A stretch of DNA of 64,000 bases, taken from Nocardia sputorum. GTDB lineage: Bacteria; Actinomycetota; Actinomycetes; Mycobacteriales; Mycobacteriaceae. Of this stretch, positions 25,027 through 34,476 are shown one piece after another. The DNA lies in the NCBI RefSeq assembly GCF_027924405.1, contig NZ_AP026978.1, forward strand, positions 992,001 through 1,056,000, in the 5' to 3' direction. The notes beneath the pieces are model-generated. The model was given only the letters and a program-made list of their open reading frames with translations. It made no database searches and was not told the origin of the DNA. The translations under genes were made by a program, and so were the position numbers. The first letter of the stretch is position 1. The number at the start of each line of letters is the position of its first letter.

Positions 25027-27635
25027 ATCGTGACCCCCAGAATCTCCGCTGCCGCACGCACCGCGACTGTGGCGCGGTCGGTGTCGATTCCGGCGACAGC
25101 CGCCGCGGCGGCCGCGGACCCGCCGTCGCGGACCGCCTGCCCGATCGCGCGGCGCTCACCTGATTCGAACCCGCCGAAGGTGCGGCGTAGCAGCGGCAGC
25201 GTCTCGACGAACGTGTCGTCGCCCAGTCCGCGCAGCCAGTCGTCGATGAGCCGCAACAACTCCCGGTCGTGCACCAGCAGCAGGCCGCGTCCGCCGAGGA
25301 ACCCGTCGATCCACGCCGCTTTGGCCGCGGCCGTTGCGCCTACCGAGAGGGCCGCGGACAGGCGGCGCGCGGATTCGGCGTCATCGATGCGGCCCGCGTC
25401 GGCGAGCAAGCGGACGGCGCGCCCCACCAGGGCGCCGTGCACGTCGTCGCGGTCGGCGACGCGGCGCAGCGCGGCCAGCCACTCGCCGGTGGCCCAGCCG
25501 TCGTCTCTGGTGTGGATGGCGGTGTGCGCCGCGTCCAGCAGCCCGCGCAGATCGGTGGCAGCGTCGGTGTCCAACCCGGTGACCGCCGCGGGCAGGCCCG
25601 CGCAGATGCGCACCAGCAACCCGTCGGCGACGTGGGCCAGCGCTTTGGTGTCGGTGCCGCGCACGTCGCCGTAGCGCAGCGTGCGGATCAGGCCGGGCAA
25701 CGCGGCCAGCAGGTGGGTCACGTCGTGGTCCAGCGCCGCCGTGGATTCCAGCCGGGCGATCAAACCGTCGGTGGCACCGCCCAGGTCGGCGAGCAGCGCG
25801 ACTTCCAGCGCGGCGGTCAGTTCGCCCACCGAGCGGTCGGCGCGGCTCGCGGTGTCGAGGATCTTCGCCTCCGCCGCGGTGCGGATGGTGGTACCCCAGC
25901 GCGAGGCCTCGATGACCGCTATCGCGTACTCGGGATGCCATTGCAGCGTCCAGGTCTCCCGGAAGGTGCCGGTGCTGCGAACGTCGCTGGTGGTGAGCGT
26001 GCCCCACTCGATGCCGAGCACCCGCAGGCGGTGCAGCAGGCGTGACCGCTCGACCTCGCGTGGCTTGCGCAGATCCAGGTCGATGGCGCGGATCGCGGGC
26101 TCCTGCTTCATCCGCAGCGAACGGATCGTGGCGCGCAGGTCCGCGTCCAGCGGCACGGTCGGCGTCTCCTCCGGCACGGCGCCGAGCGCCTCACCCACCA
26201 CGAGTTCGCCGATCACCAACCGCAGCATCGTTTCGTCACCGCCGCACAGCACCGACCGCGTGGCCTCGGTGACCTCCGGCAAACCGGCGAGCGGCCGGCC
26301 GCGCAGCGCGGCGAGGGTGTCGGCGAGCCGGACCGCTTCGATGACGTGCGCGCTGGAAACGGGCAGATCGTGGGCGCGCAGCACCCCCGCCACCTTGGTG
26401 AGCCAGCGGGTGATCGGCTGCTCGGTGGCGGTGAACAGGTGGTGGTACCAGCCCGGCGAGGTGACGCCTGCGCCGTAGCCGGAGGAGGTGGACAGCCGCG
26501 AATGCGTCCACGGCACCCAGGTGAGCCGGGCTTTGGTCTTCGGCAGCCCCTTGAGCAACCGGGCGTCCGGCGCGGCGGGACCCAGCGCGCCGGTGAGCGC
26601 GGGCGCATGCCACGCACCGCACACCACCGCCAGCCGCACCGCCCCGTCCTTGAGCGCCTTGCGCATGGTCTGCCGCATGTAGGCCTCGCGCCGCAAGGTG
26701 TGCGCGTCGACCACGAGTGGCTCTGGCGGTGATTCGGCAACCGATTCGGAGACCGCCTCTGCGACCGAATCGAATTCCGGCGCAGGGCTCTTCGTGAATC
26801 GATCCTGTGCTGGTGGGGCGGTCCGGGGTTGATCGCTCTCGGATCGACCGCGCCCCGATTCGGTGGCCGCTCGGTCCCCATCCGGTTCAGGCGCGCGGTT
26901 CGCCGAAGGGTCTTCCGCGGGCGGCGTCGCGTGGTCTGCGGATGCGGGACCGTCCAGGTGCCGGTCTCCCGTGGTTCCGGTGCTCGTGGGTACGCGTTGT
27001 GCTGGGTGGTCTGCGGTGGGTTCGACCGCCGGCGTTGTGCCGACGGTTCCGGTGTCCGTGGACTCGCCGCTCGACGGGTTCCCGTTCGCCGGGCCGGTGC
27101 CCGAGGCCGGGTCGCCTTGCGCAGGTCGCTCGGCGGTCTCCCGCAGTGCGCCCATCGCCTCGGTGATCGCGTCGAACGCCTCGGCGTCGGGCACGGATTC
27201 GACGACGGCGTCCCACCAGCGTTCGGCGTCGTCGTAGCCGCCCGCCTCGGCGAGAGCGGCGAGTGGGTCGAACCGGTCGCCGGGCTCGTCCTCCGTCGCG
27301 AGCGTGACGGTCGCGGGCAGGTCGCAGAACCGCACCGGCACGTCGTTGTCCACCGCGTACCGCAGCGCCTGCCACTCGGGCGAGAACACCGCGTACGGCC
27401 AGAACGCGGCCTTGGCGGGTGCGTCGGGAACGTACGCCAGCAGCGCGACCGGCGGGGTCATCCCCTCGGCGGCGACGTAGCCAACCAGCGGATCGGCGTC
27501 CGCGGGACCTTCGATGAGGATCATGTCGGGCCGGAAGTCCGCCAGGGCCAGCCGCAGCGAGCGCGCGGACCCGGGACCATGGTGGCGGATGCCGAACACC
27601 CTGGTCACCGCGGTGGATCCGGTGCCGGAGGTCAC
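25023..27635 (-). CDS. DUF5682 family protein
   Basis: An 870-residue protein. The N-terminus VFGIRHHGPGSARSLRLAL followed by ILIEGPADADPL is characteristic of DUF5682, a family found almost only beside MoxR, VWA and SWIM genes. Its biochemical role is not established. Residues 171-308 (26712-27125) are a low-complexity linker rich in Pro, Ser, Thr, Asp and Gly that separates an N-terminal domain from a helical C-terminal region of about 560 residues. It starts at GTG 27635, overlapping the MoxR stop by GTGA. Its own stop overlaps the first mini-ORF by ATGA. Confidence 0.85.
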   Translation of the reverse strand: MTSGTGSTAVTRVFGIRHHGPGSARSLRLALADFRPDMILIEGPADADPLVGYVAAEGMTPPVALLAYVPDAPAKAAFWPYAVFSPEWQALRYAVDNDVPVRFCDLPATVTLATEDEPGDRFDPLAALAEAGGYDDAERWWDAVVESVPDAEAFDAITEAMGALRETAERPAQGDPASGTGPANGNPSSGESTDTGTVGTTPAVEPTADHPAQRVPTSTGTTGDRHLDGPASADHATPPAEDPSANRAPEPDGDRAATESGRGRSESDQPRTAPPAQDRFTKSPAPEFDSVAEAVSESVAESPPEPLVVDAHTLRREAYMRQTMRKALKDGAVRLAVVCGAWHAPALTGALGPAAPDARLLKGLPKTKARLTWVPWTHSRLSTSSGYGAGVTSPGWYHHLFTATEQPITRWLTKVAGVLRAHDLPVSSAHVIEAVRLADTLAALRGRPLAGLPEVTEATRSVLCGGDETMLRLVIGELVVGEALGAVPEETPTVPLDADLRATIRSLRMKQEPAIRAIDLDLRKPREVERSRLLHRLRVLGIEWGTLTTSDVRSTGTFRETWTLQWHPEYAIAVIEASRWGTTIRTAAEAKILDTASRADRSVGELTAALEVALLADLGGATDGLIARLESTAALDHDVTHLLAALPGLIRTLRYGDVRGTDTKALAHVADGLLVRICAGLPAAVTGLDTDAATDLRGLLDAAHTAIHTRDDGWATGEWLAALRRVADRDDVHGALVGRAVRLLADAGRIDDAESARRLSAALSVGATAAAKAAWIDGFLGGRGLLLVHDRELLRLIDDWLRGLGDDTFVETLPLLRRTFGGFESGERRAIGQAVRDGGSAAAAAAVAGIDTDRATVAVRAAAEILGVTI

Positions 27636-28732
27636 CCGGTGACCTCGCGGCAAGCGCGGTAGAAGTCCGCCCAGTCGGGTCGCTCGCGGACCACGGCCTC
27701 CAGGTACTCGGTCCACACGACGGCATCGGCCACCGGGTCCTTGATCACCGAGCCGAGCACCGCGCCTGCGATGTCGGAGGCGCGCAGCACACCGTCGCCG
27801 AAGTGCGCCGAGAGGGCGATGCCGTTGGTGATCACCGAGATCGCCTCGGCCGTGGACAGCGTTCCGGACGGCGACTTGAGCTTGGTCCGGCCGTCGGCGG
27901 TGCTGCCGGAGCGCAGTTCGCGGAAGACCCGCACCACCCGCCGCACCTCCTCGGCCGCCGCGGGCACGGTGGGCAGTTCCAGCGCGGAACCGAGCTGCTC
28001 GACGCGCCTGCTGACGATGGCGACCTCTTCGTCCTCGCTCGCGGGCAGCGGCAGCACCACCGTGTTGAACCGGCGGCGCAACGCGGAGGACAACTCGTTC
28101 ACCCCGCGGTCGCGGTCGTTCGCGGTGGCGATGACGTTGAAGCCCTTGGCGGCCTGCACCTCCATACCGAGCTCGGGCACCGGCAGCGTCTTCTCGGACA
28201 GGACGGTGATCAGCGCGTCCTGCACGTCCGAGGGGATGCGGGTGAGTTCCTCGAGCCGGGCGATGGAGCCTGCCCGCATGGCCGTGAGCACCGGCGACGG
28301 CACCAGCGCCGCCTCGCTCGGGCCCTCCGCGAGCAACCGCGCGTAGTTCCAGCCGTAGCGGATCGCCTCTTCGGCCGTGCCGGAGGTGCCCTGCACCAGC
28401 AGCGTCGAGGAACCGCTGATGGCGGCGGAAAGGTGTTCCGACACCCAGGTCTTCGCGGTCCCCGGCACGCCGAGCAGCAGCAGCGCCCGGTCGGTGGCCA
28501 GCGTCGCGACCGCCACTTCCATCAGCCTGCGCGGACCCACGTACTTCGGGGTGATCACGGTGCCGTCGGGGAGGGTGCCGCCGAGCAGGTAGGTGACCAC
28601 CGCCCACGGTGACAACCGCCAAGACGGTGGGCGGGTGCGGTCGTCGGCGGTGGCGAGGGCGCGCAACTCGTCGGCGTACGCCTGTTCGGCATGGGGGCGC
28701 AGCAGGTCCGGCGCCGGGTCGGTGGTGGTCAC
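27632..28732 (-). CDS. MoxR-type AAA+ ATPase
   Basis: A 366-residue AAA+ protein. Walker A is GVPGTAKT (88-95), the Walker B-like segment is IARLEELTRIP, sensor 1 is NVIATANDRDRG, and SSALRRRFN supplies the arginine-finger region. The domain order fits the MoxR clade, whose members remodel or mature proteins together with VWA partners. GTG 28732 overlaps the SWIM-DUF5691 stop (GTGA), and its stop overlaps the DUF5682 start. Equimolar, coupled expression of the complex is therefore likely. Confidence 0.92.
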   Translation of the reverse strand: MTTTDPAPDLLRPHAEQAYADELRALATADDRTRPPSWRLSPWAVVTYLLGGTLPDGTVITPKYVGPRRLMEVAVATLATDRALLLLGVPGTAKTWVSEHLSAAISGSSTLLVQGTSGTAEEAIRYGWNYARLLAEGPSEAALVPSPVLTAMRAGSIARLEELTRIPSDVQDALITVLSEKTLPVPELGMEVQAAKGFNVIATANDRDRGVNELSSALRRRFNTVVLPLPASEDEEVAIVSRRVEQLGSALELPTVPAAAEEVRRVVRVFRELRSGSTADGRTKLKSPSGTLSTAEAISVITNGIALSAHFGDGVLRASDIAGAVLGSVIKDPVADAVVWTEYLEAVVRERPDWADFYRACREVTG

Positions 28733-31590
28733 TGCAACTCCTCGAGCATCATCGAGCGGTGGGTGAGGTCGTGGGCGAGCTGGTCGAAGGCTCGTGCCCA
28801 GGCGGGATCGTCGCACCGGCGGGCCACCGCGGACAGCGTGTCCGCGGCGGTGACCGGAAGGTGGACCGCGGCCGCGGCGAGCAGCGACCGATGCGCGTTC
28901 GGCGCCGCGCCGTGCGTCTCGGGGCGCCGCGCCGCCGCCCGTGCCCGCTCGAACAGCAGCAGCACCACGTGCTGGGCCAGCGTGTCCGGCCACGGGTGGC
29001 CCATCGCGGGCAGCAGCGCTTCTATTTCGGACAGCCACGAGCCGTCCAGCCGCACCAGGTGCGCGGTCCGATCCGCCCGCGGCAGCAGCGCGAACAGTTC
29101 CCTCCTGCGCAGCATCGCGAGGTCGGTGGGCACGCCCGCCTCGAACAGCGCCCGCGCCCAGGCCGAATCGCGCTGCGCCAGAGCGGCGTCCACCCAGCCG
29201 TCGAAGACCGGCTGCCGGAACCGGTCTTCGATCGTGGCGCGCACCGCCTGCTGCGGCGTGCCGAGCACACCGGCCCAGTGCGTCAGCGGGGTGGCGGCGA
29301 CCACCTGCCGGAGCCGGGCCGCGAGCACGTCGGGCGCGCCGTTCCAGCGGTAGGCGAATTCCACGGTGCGATCGGTGATCCCGTCGCGCTGCGCGGCGGC
29401 GTCGAGCGTATCGGGCAGCGTGAGCACCACATTCGTGTGCAGCATCCGGTGCTCGGCGCGGATCCACGCGCTCGCTCGCTCGCGCATCCGACGCGTGAAC
29501 GCCGATTCCGGCAGCAGCGCGAGGAGTCCGGCGGCGGTGCGGCGCACGTCGGCGCGCCGGTCGTCCAACGCCGTTTCGAGCAGGGGCTCGTCGTCCGGGC
29601 CGAGGCCTTCGGCGAGAACGGCCAGCAGTTCGGCCTTCAACGGGCCCGACTCCTTCGGCCACGCCGCGGTCAACTGCGCCCTCGCCGCGCCTGCGTCGGC
29701 GCGCCGGAGGTCGGCGAGCCAGTCGCGCCGCTCGGTGGGTTGGCCGAACAGCCAGGTGTCGGTGGAGCGCTCGGACGTGGTCGACGACCGCCGCACGAGT
29801 TCCCGCCAGGCCGGATGCCGGGCCGCCAGCCAGCTGCCGCGGGCACCCGCGAGGCGCAGCAGCGGCTCGCGTAACGAGGCATTGATCTTCGCGTGCTCGA
29901 GCAGCTGCTCGCAGAGGGCGTCCGGCGCGCGGTAGTCGTACGGCAGCGCGGCCTCGAACCATTCGGGAAGGAATGCCGAACGTTCCCGCAGCATGCGCGC
30001 CAGCCGCGCCGCCGCCGGACGCGGCAGTGACGGCCGTGGGTCGTCCGGTGCGGGCTCCGGCGCCGCCGCGGTGGCCGGTGTGACTCCACCGCGGGTGAAA
30101 AGGTCGTGCAACGCGGCCGTTTCGAGCAGACGCGTCGCGGGATCGCTCGGCAACCGGCCGGCCGCGCGTGCGATCGGGGGCGGCAGTGCGGCGGAATCCG
30201 GGGCGCGGCGCGCGGTGCCGAGCAACGCGACGGAAGTGAGGTCCGCGTTGCCGGGAGCCGGGCGGTCCGGCTCGGGCCCGAAGGTCTCGGTGGCGGCCAG
30301 GTCGACGACCTCACCCGCGGCGAACACCGAAATCGGCTCCAATCCGTCGGCGCTCCATTCGCCTGCCACGGTGACCGGATGACCGCCGGAGACGGCCAGG
30401 AGCGTCCACGGTTGCTCCCCGGGCCGGATCGGCAGCGCCGTGCCATCGGATTCGGTGACGAACCAGCCTTGCTCGGTGCGGGTGGGGATCACGTCGGCCA
30501 GCAGCATCGGCCACGAGCGCACCCACGGATCGGCGCCGAGCGCCGACGCGTGCGCGGCCAGCGCGGCGGCGATCGTGGCGGGCCGATCGGCGTCGACGGG
30601 CAGCGTGGTGAAAGGTTCGGCGGCACTGTGCCGTTCTCCCCACAACGCGCGCAACGGCGCGGCGCCCGGGTAGTAATGCAGCTGCGCGTCGGCCAGCTGC
30701 CCGAGCGCGGGAACGTCGGCGGGGAAGCCGGGGGAACCGAAGGAATGGTCGACCACCAGCGCCCAGCGCCCGCTCGTCCGCCCGTACAACCAGGTGCGCC
30801 GGGTATAGAGGCGCTCGTCCTCGGTGATCCGCGAGCCGAACACCATCCACCGGTCACGGACCGGAGGTTCGGCGCGCACCGCCTCGGCCGGGTTCGGATA
30901 GCCGACGTGGGTCCGGATGCTGGCACGCAGCGGAGCCGGCCACGCGTCGAGTTGCCGGTGCGCGGCGATCAGCAGGTGCATCCGCGCGTACTCGCGCAGC
31001 ACCACCTCGGGCCAGTCGGTCCTGGTGGCCACGGCGGCCGGGAGCCTGCGCAGGGTGGCGGCGAGGCCGGGAGCCTGCGCGTCGACCATCCGGGCGGCCA
31101 CGGCTTCGAAGGCGCGATACGAGCGGTCGGCCTGCGCGAGCCCGGTGCGTACCTGGTCACCGAGCCAGACGTCGAGTTCCTCCAGTCCGGCCGTCACCCG
31201 CACCCGGCGCTGTTCGGCGGTAGCGGGGTTCGGGGTGCGGGGGCGGTCGGCTGTCGTGGCGGCCCGCGCCGCACGGCCGCCGATCCACGACGCCGCGTAG
31301 TCCGCGGTCTCCGGCGCGACGGCGACCTCGCCCGCGGCCCAGCGCAGCAACAGCGACAACGCGTGCTTGCAGGGAAATTTGCGGCTCGGGCAGGAGCACC
31401 GGTACGCCGGGCCGGACAGGTCGACGATCGTCTGATACGGCGTGGCGCCGCTGCCCTGGCACCGCCCCCACAGCGCCGTGCCGTGCTGCCCGCACTCGCG
31501 CCAGCGATGCACCAGCTTGTGGGCCGCCGACAGCGAATTCGCGTCGGGCGCCAGCGCCGCGACCTGGTCTTCGGTCCACGGCGTCGTCAT
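28729..31590 (-). CDS. SWIM zinc-finger / DUF5691 fusion protein
   Basis: A 953-residue protein and the first gene of the operon. Near the N-terminus is a SWIM zinc finger, CxCx6CxH: Cys65, Cys67, Cys74 and His76 in YRCSCPSRKFPCKH. The remainder is helical, and the segment from about residue 430 (LTSVALLGTARR onward) resembles DUF5691. In many relatives these two parts are separate genes. SWIM domains bind DNA or protein, so this is probably the recognition subunit of the MoxR-VWA machine. ATG 31590 has GGAG 7 bp upstream; the open frame extends further but lacks better start signals. Confidence 0.85.
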   Translation of the reverse strand: MTTPWTEDQVAALAPDANSLSAAHKLVHRWRECGQHGTALWGRCQGSGATPYQTIVDLSGPAYRCSCPSRKFPCKHALSLLLRWAAGEVAVAPETADYAASWIGGRAARAATTADRPRTPNPATAEQRRVRVTAGLEELDVWLGDQVRTGLAQADRSYRAFEAVAARMVDAQAPGLAATLRRLPAAVATRTDWPEVVLREYARMHLLIAAHRQLDAWPAPLRASIRTHVGYPNPAEAVRAEPPVRDRWMVFGSRITEDERLYTRRTWLYGRTSGRWALVVDHSFGSPGFPADVPALGQLADAQLHYYPGAAPLRALWGERHSAAEPFTTLPVDADRPATIAAALAAHASALGADPWVRSWPMLLADVIPTRTEQGWFVTESDGTALPIRPGEQPWTLLAVSGGHPVTVAGEWSADGLEPISVFAAGEVVDLAATETFGPEPDRPAPGNADLTSVALLGTARRAPDSAALPPPIARAAGRLPSDPATRLLETAALHDLFTRGGVTPATAAAPEPAPDDPRPSLPRPAAARLARMLRERSAFLPEWFEAALPYDYRAPDALCEQLLEHAKINASLREPLLRLAGARGSWLAARHPAWRELVRRSSTTSERSTDTWLFGQPTERRDWLADLRRADAGAARAQLTAAWPKESGPLKAELLAVLAEGLGPDDEPLLETALDDRRADVRRTAAGLLALLPESAFTRRMRERASAWIRAEHRMLHTNVVLTLPDTLDAAAQRDGITDRTVEFAYRWNGAPDVLAARLRQVVAATPLTHWAGVLGTPQQAVRATIEDRFRQPVFDGWVDAALAQRDSAWARALFEAGVPTDLAMLRRRELFALLPRADRTAHLVRLDGSWLSEIEALLPAMGHPWPDTLAQHVVLLLFERARAAARRPETHGAAPNAHRSLLAAAAVHLPVTAADTLSAVARRCDDPAWARAFDQLAHDLTHRSMMLEELQ

Positions 31591-32024
31591 CGCGCGGCTC
31601 CAGCTCGGTGGTGGCTCATCGCCTTCCTTCGTTGCTCGGTTGACCGGATTTCTACCGCAGCGCACCGACATGTGCCGCCACCGGTGCCGCGCCGCGCTCG
31701 GAAGCGCTTGTCTCGGCGCCGTATTCGTCATTCGGACAAATCTTGCGCCGATGGGGACGCTCTGGCATTCTGTCCTGTTCGGCTCGACCGAGCCACCCGG
31801 AACGGGTGTAGACACCATCGAGCTGCCCGCCGGGGTTGGCGAGGGGTGGACATCGAGACAGGGCGCAGGCGTTTCGATGACCATATCCATCCCCGCGGGC
31901 AGATTCGCCTGGGTGCGCTGGGCGATCCCGGCGCGATCGGGTAGCGTTTCGCACAGCTTCGACAAGGCGCCGCGCACGGGGTCGGAGGACGTGTGGCGGC
32001 TCGATGGTGGAGGGGATTTTTCGC
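31591..32024. other. 434-bp divergent promoter region
   Basis: This region separates the SWIM operon from the Rad50-like gene. Both flanking frames stay open into it without a convincing ribosome-binding site. No repeat, operator or RNA gene was recognised. A shared divergent promoter is the most likely content. Confidence 0.4.
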
Positions 32025-34469
32025 ATGCGCCTGGATCCCGACGCTGTCCAGGCCGTCGGTTCCGCGGACGCGCCGCCCCGGCTCTCGGAGGTGGTGACCC
32101 GGCGCCTCGCCGAGGATCCGGCGGTCACGCCCTCGGTCACGCGGACCGTGCTGCGCGCCCTGGGCGCCGCCGAATCGGGTGATGGGGCAACGACATTCGA
32201 TCATTCCGGCATATTTCTGAGCGCCATCCGGGTACGCGGTTTCCGCGGCATCGGTCCCGAGACGACGCTGCAACTGCCACCCGGTCCGGGTCTCACGCTC
32301 GTGGTCGGCCGCAACGGCAGCGGCAAATCCAGTTTCGCCGAAGCCGCCGAAATGGCTCTGACCGGTGGAAACCGTCGGTGGGACGGTCGCTCGGCGGCCT
32401 GGCGGGAAGGCTGGCGCAACCTGCACGACGGCGCTGCTGCTCGCATCGAGCTGGAGTTGCTGACCGCCGGTGACGCGCCCCGGCTCACCATCGCCAAGGA
32501 ATGGGCGGCCGACGCCGACCTGCCCGACGCGCACTGGACCCAGCGCTATCCGCCCGCGCCGCCGTCGGCGTTCGACATGGACCGGTGGGCGGCCCAGCTC
32601 GAGCTCTACCGTCCGTTCCTGTCCTACAGCGAACTCGGCGCGCTGGTGGACGGGAAGCCGAGCGACCTGTTCGACGCGCTGCACCAACTGCTGGGTCTCG
32701 ACGAACTCACCCTGGCGCAGGAACGCATCCGGATGCGCCGCCTGGAACTCGAACGCGCGGTGCGGGATTCGCGTCAGGAGCGGCTGGAGCTGCTGGAACT
32801 GCTCGCGTCGGTGGCCGACGACCGGGCGGTCCGGGTCGCCGGATTGCTGCGGCCCGCTCAACCGGACCTCGCCGCGGTGGGTCGCGAAGTGCTGGGCGTG
32901 GTGGACGACCCGGCCGGCCCGGACGGCTTGCGCGCGATCGTGCGGCTCGCGCTGCCCGGCGACGCCGAAGTCGATGCGGTGGCCACCCGGCTCGAGACCT
33001 GGGGCGCGGCCATCGCCGAGGGCGCCACCGACGACGCCGAAGCCGATCTGCGCCTGCTCGAACTGCTGCGCATGGCGCGTGCGCATCAGGCGGCGAGCGG
33101 GCCGTGCCCCTGCCCGGTGTGCGGCCGCGGCGCACTGGACGAGGACTGGGCACGCGAGACCGACACGGCCATCGAGCGGCTCGCTGCCCGGGTGGACGCG
33201 CTCACCACCGCCCGCGTCGAACTCGGCGACGCCGTGCGGGCCGCGCGGGCGCTTCCCGAACTCGTTCCCGCCGAATTGGATTTCGACCCGCGCAACCCGC
33301 CGTCGGTCGACACCACGGCGGTGCGCGAGGCGTGGGCCGAGTGGGCCGCGCTGACCACCGCCGAATACACCCCGGACCTGCCCGAGCTGCTGCGCAGCGC
33401 GCACGCGCGGTTGGTGGACGAGCTCGACCTGCTGCAGCAGGGCACCCGCAAGGAACTCGACCGCTTGGACGAGGTGTGGACCCCGCTGGTGCCGCGGATC
33501 GTGACCTGGCTAGAGGGCGCGCGTGAGGTGGCCGCGCACGCGGCGGAACTGCGCACGGTGAAGAAGGCCGAGGACTGGCTGAAAGCGGCCACCGCGGGCC
33601 TGCGCGGCGAGCGCATGACGCCGCTGGAGACGACGGCCCGCTGGGTGTGGCGCACGCTGCGGCAGCAGAGCAACGTCGAGCTGGGCGCGATCCGCTTGCA
33701 GGGCAACGCGGGCACCGCGCGGCGCGTGCTGCTCGACGTGACCGTCGACGAGGTGGACGGGGCCGCGCTGGGCGTGATGAGCCAGGGCGAGTTGCACGCG
33801 CTGGGTCTGTCGTTGTTCCTGCCGCGCGCCACGGTGGAGGAGAGCCCGTTCCGTTTCGTCATGATCGACGACCCGGTGCAGGCGATGGACCCGGCCAAGG
33901 TGGACGGCCTGGCGCAGGTGCTGGCCACGGTGGCCTGGACCCGTCAGGTGGTGGTCTTCACCCATGACGAGCGCCTCGCCGAGGCGGTGCGGCGGATGCA
34001 GCTCGACGCGACCGTCCTGGAAGTGCAGCGCCGCGACCGCTCGGTGGTCGAGGTGCGGGTGTCCAGCGACCCGATCCGACGCTATCTCGACGACGCCCGC
34101 GCCTTGGTCCGCACGCCCCAGTTGCCCGCGGCGATCGCCGACGAACTGGTGGCCACCTGCTGCCGTTCGGCGGTGGAGGCGGCCAGTCTGGCCAGGGCGC
34201 GGCGCACCCTGCTCGCCGCGGGTATGAATCACCGCGAGGTGGAACGCCACATCGATGCCGCCCACTCCACCAGGGCGAAGGTGGCGCTGGCGGTCTTCGG
34301 GGTGGGTAGCAAGGTCGACGACCTGAACAAGAATCTGATCGAGCGGGAAGGGCGGTGGGTGGTGGACGCACTGCGCGACGCCACGGCGGGCGCGCACGTG
34401 CCGATCGGGCGGGACATGCGCGAGTTGATCGGTGAGACCGAGAAATTCGTCGCGTGGCTGGCCAGGTGA
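32025..34469 (+). CDS. Rad50/SbcC-like ABC-type ATPase with CPVC hook motif
   Basis: An 814-residue ATPase. Walker A is GRNGSGKS (95-102). A CPCPVCG motif at 361-367, flanked by short helical coiled-coil arms, resembles a zinc hook. The signature MSQGELHALGLSLFLPR starts at about 585, Walker B is FRFVMIDDP (610-617), and the H-loop is FTHDE (His647). This is the head-coil-hook-coil-head plan of Rad50/SMC proteins, with short arms. No Mre11 or SbcD nuclease is adjacent; the partner is a small protein 7 bp downstream. ATG 32025 with GGAGG was preferred to ATG 32004. A role in DNA sensing or defence is plausible but inferred. Confidence 0.82.
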   Translation: MRLDPDAVQAVGSADAPPRLSEVVTRRLAEDPAVTPSVTRTVLRALGAAESGDGATTFDHSGIFLSAIRVRGFRGIGPETTLQLPPGPGLTLVVGRNGSGKSSFAEAAEMALTGGNRRWDGRSAAWREGWRNLHDGAAARIELELLTAGDAPRLTIAKEWAADADLPDAHWTQRYPPAPPSAFDMDRWAAQLELYRPFLSYSELGALVDGKPSDLFDALHQLLGLDELTLAQERIRMRRLELERAVRDSRQERLELLELLASVADDRAVRVAGLLRPAQPDLAAVGREVLGVVDDPAGPDGLRAIVRLALPGDAEVDAVATRLETWGAAIAEGATDDAEADLRLLELLRMARAHQAASGPCPCPVCGRGALDEDWARETDTAIERLAARVDALTTARVELGDAVRAARALPELVPAELDFDPRNPPSVDTTAVREAWAEWAALTTAEYTPDLPELLRSAHARLVDELDLLQQGTRKELDRLDEVWTPLVPRIVTWLEGAREVAAHAAELRTVKKAEDWLKAATAGLRGERMTPLETTARWVWRTLRQQSNVELGAIRLQGNAGTARRVLLDVTVDEVDGAALGVMSQGELHALGLSLFLPRATVEESPFRFVMIDDPVQAMDPAKVDGLAQVLATVAWTRQVVVFTHDERLAEAVRRMQLDATVLEVQRRDRSVVEVRVSSDPIRRYLDDARALVRTPQLPAAIADELVATCCRSAVEAASLARARRTLLAAGMNHREVERHIDAAHSTRAKVALAVFGVGSKVDDLNKNLIEREGRWVVDALRDATAGAHVPIGRDMRELIGETEKFVAWLAR

Positions 34470-34476
34470 AGCGCGG

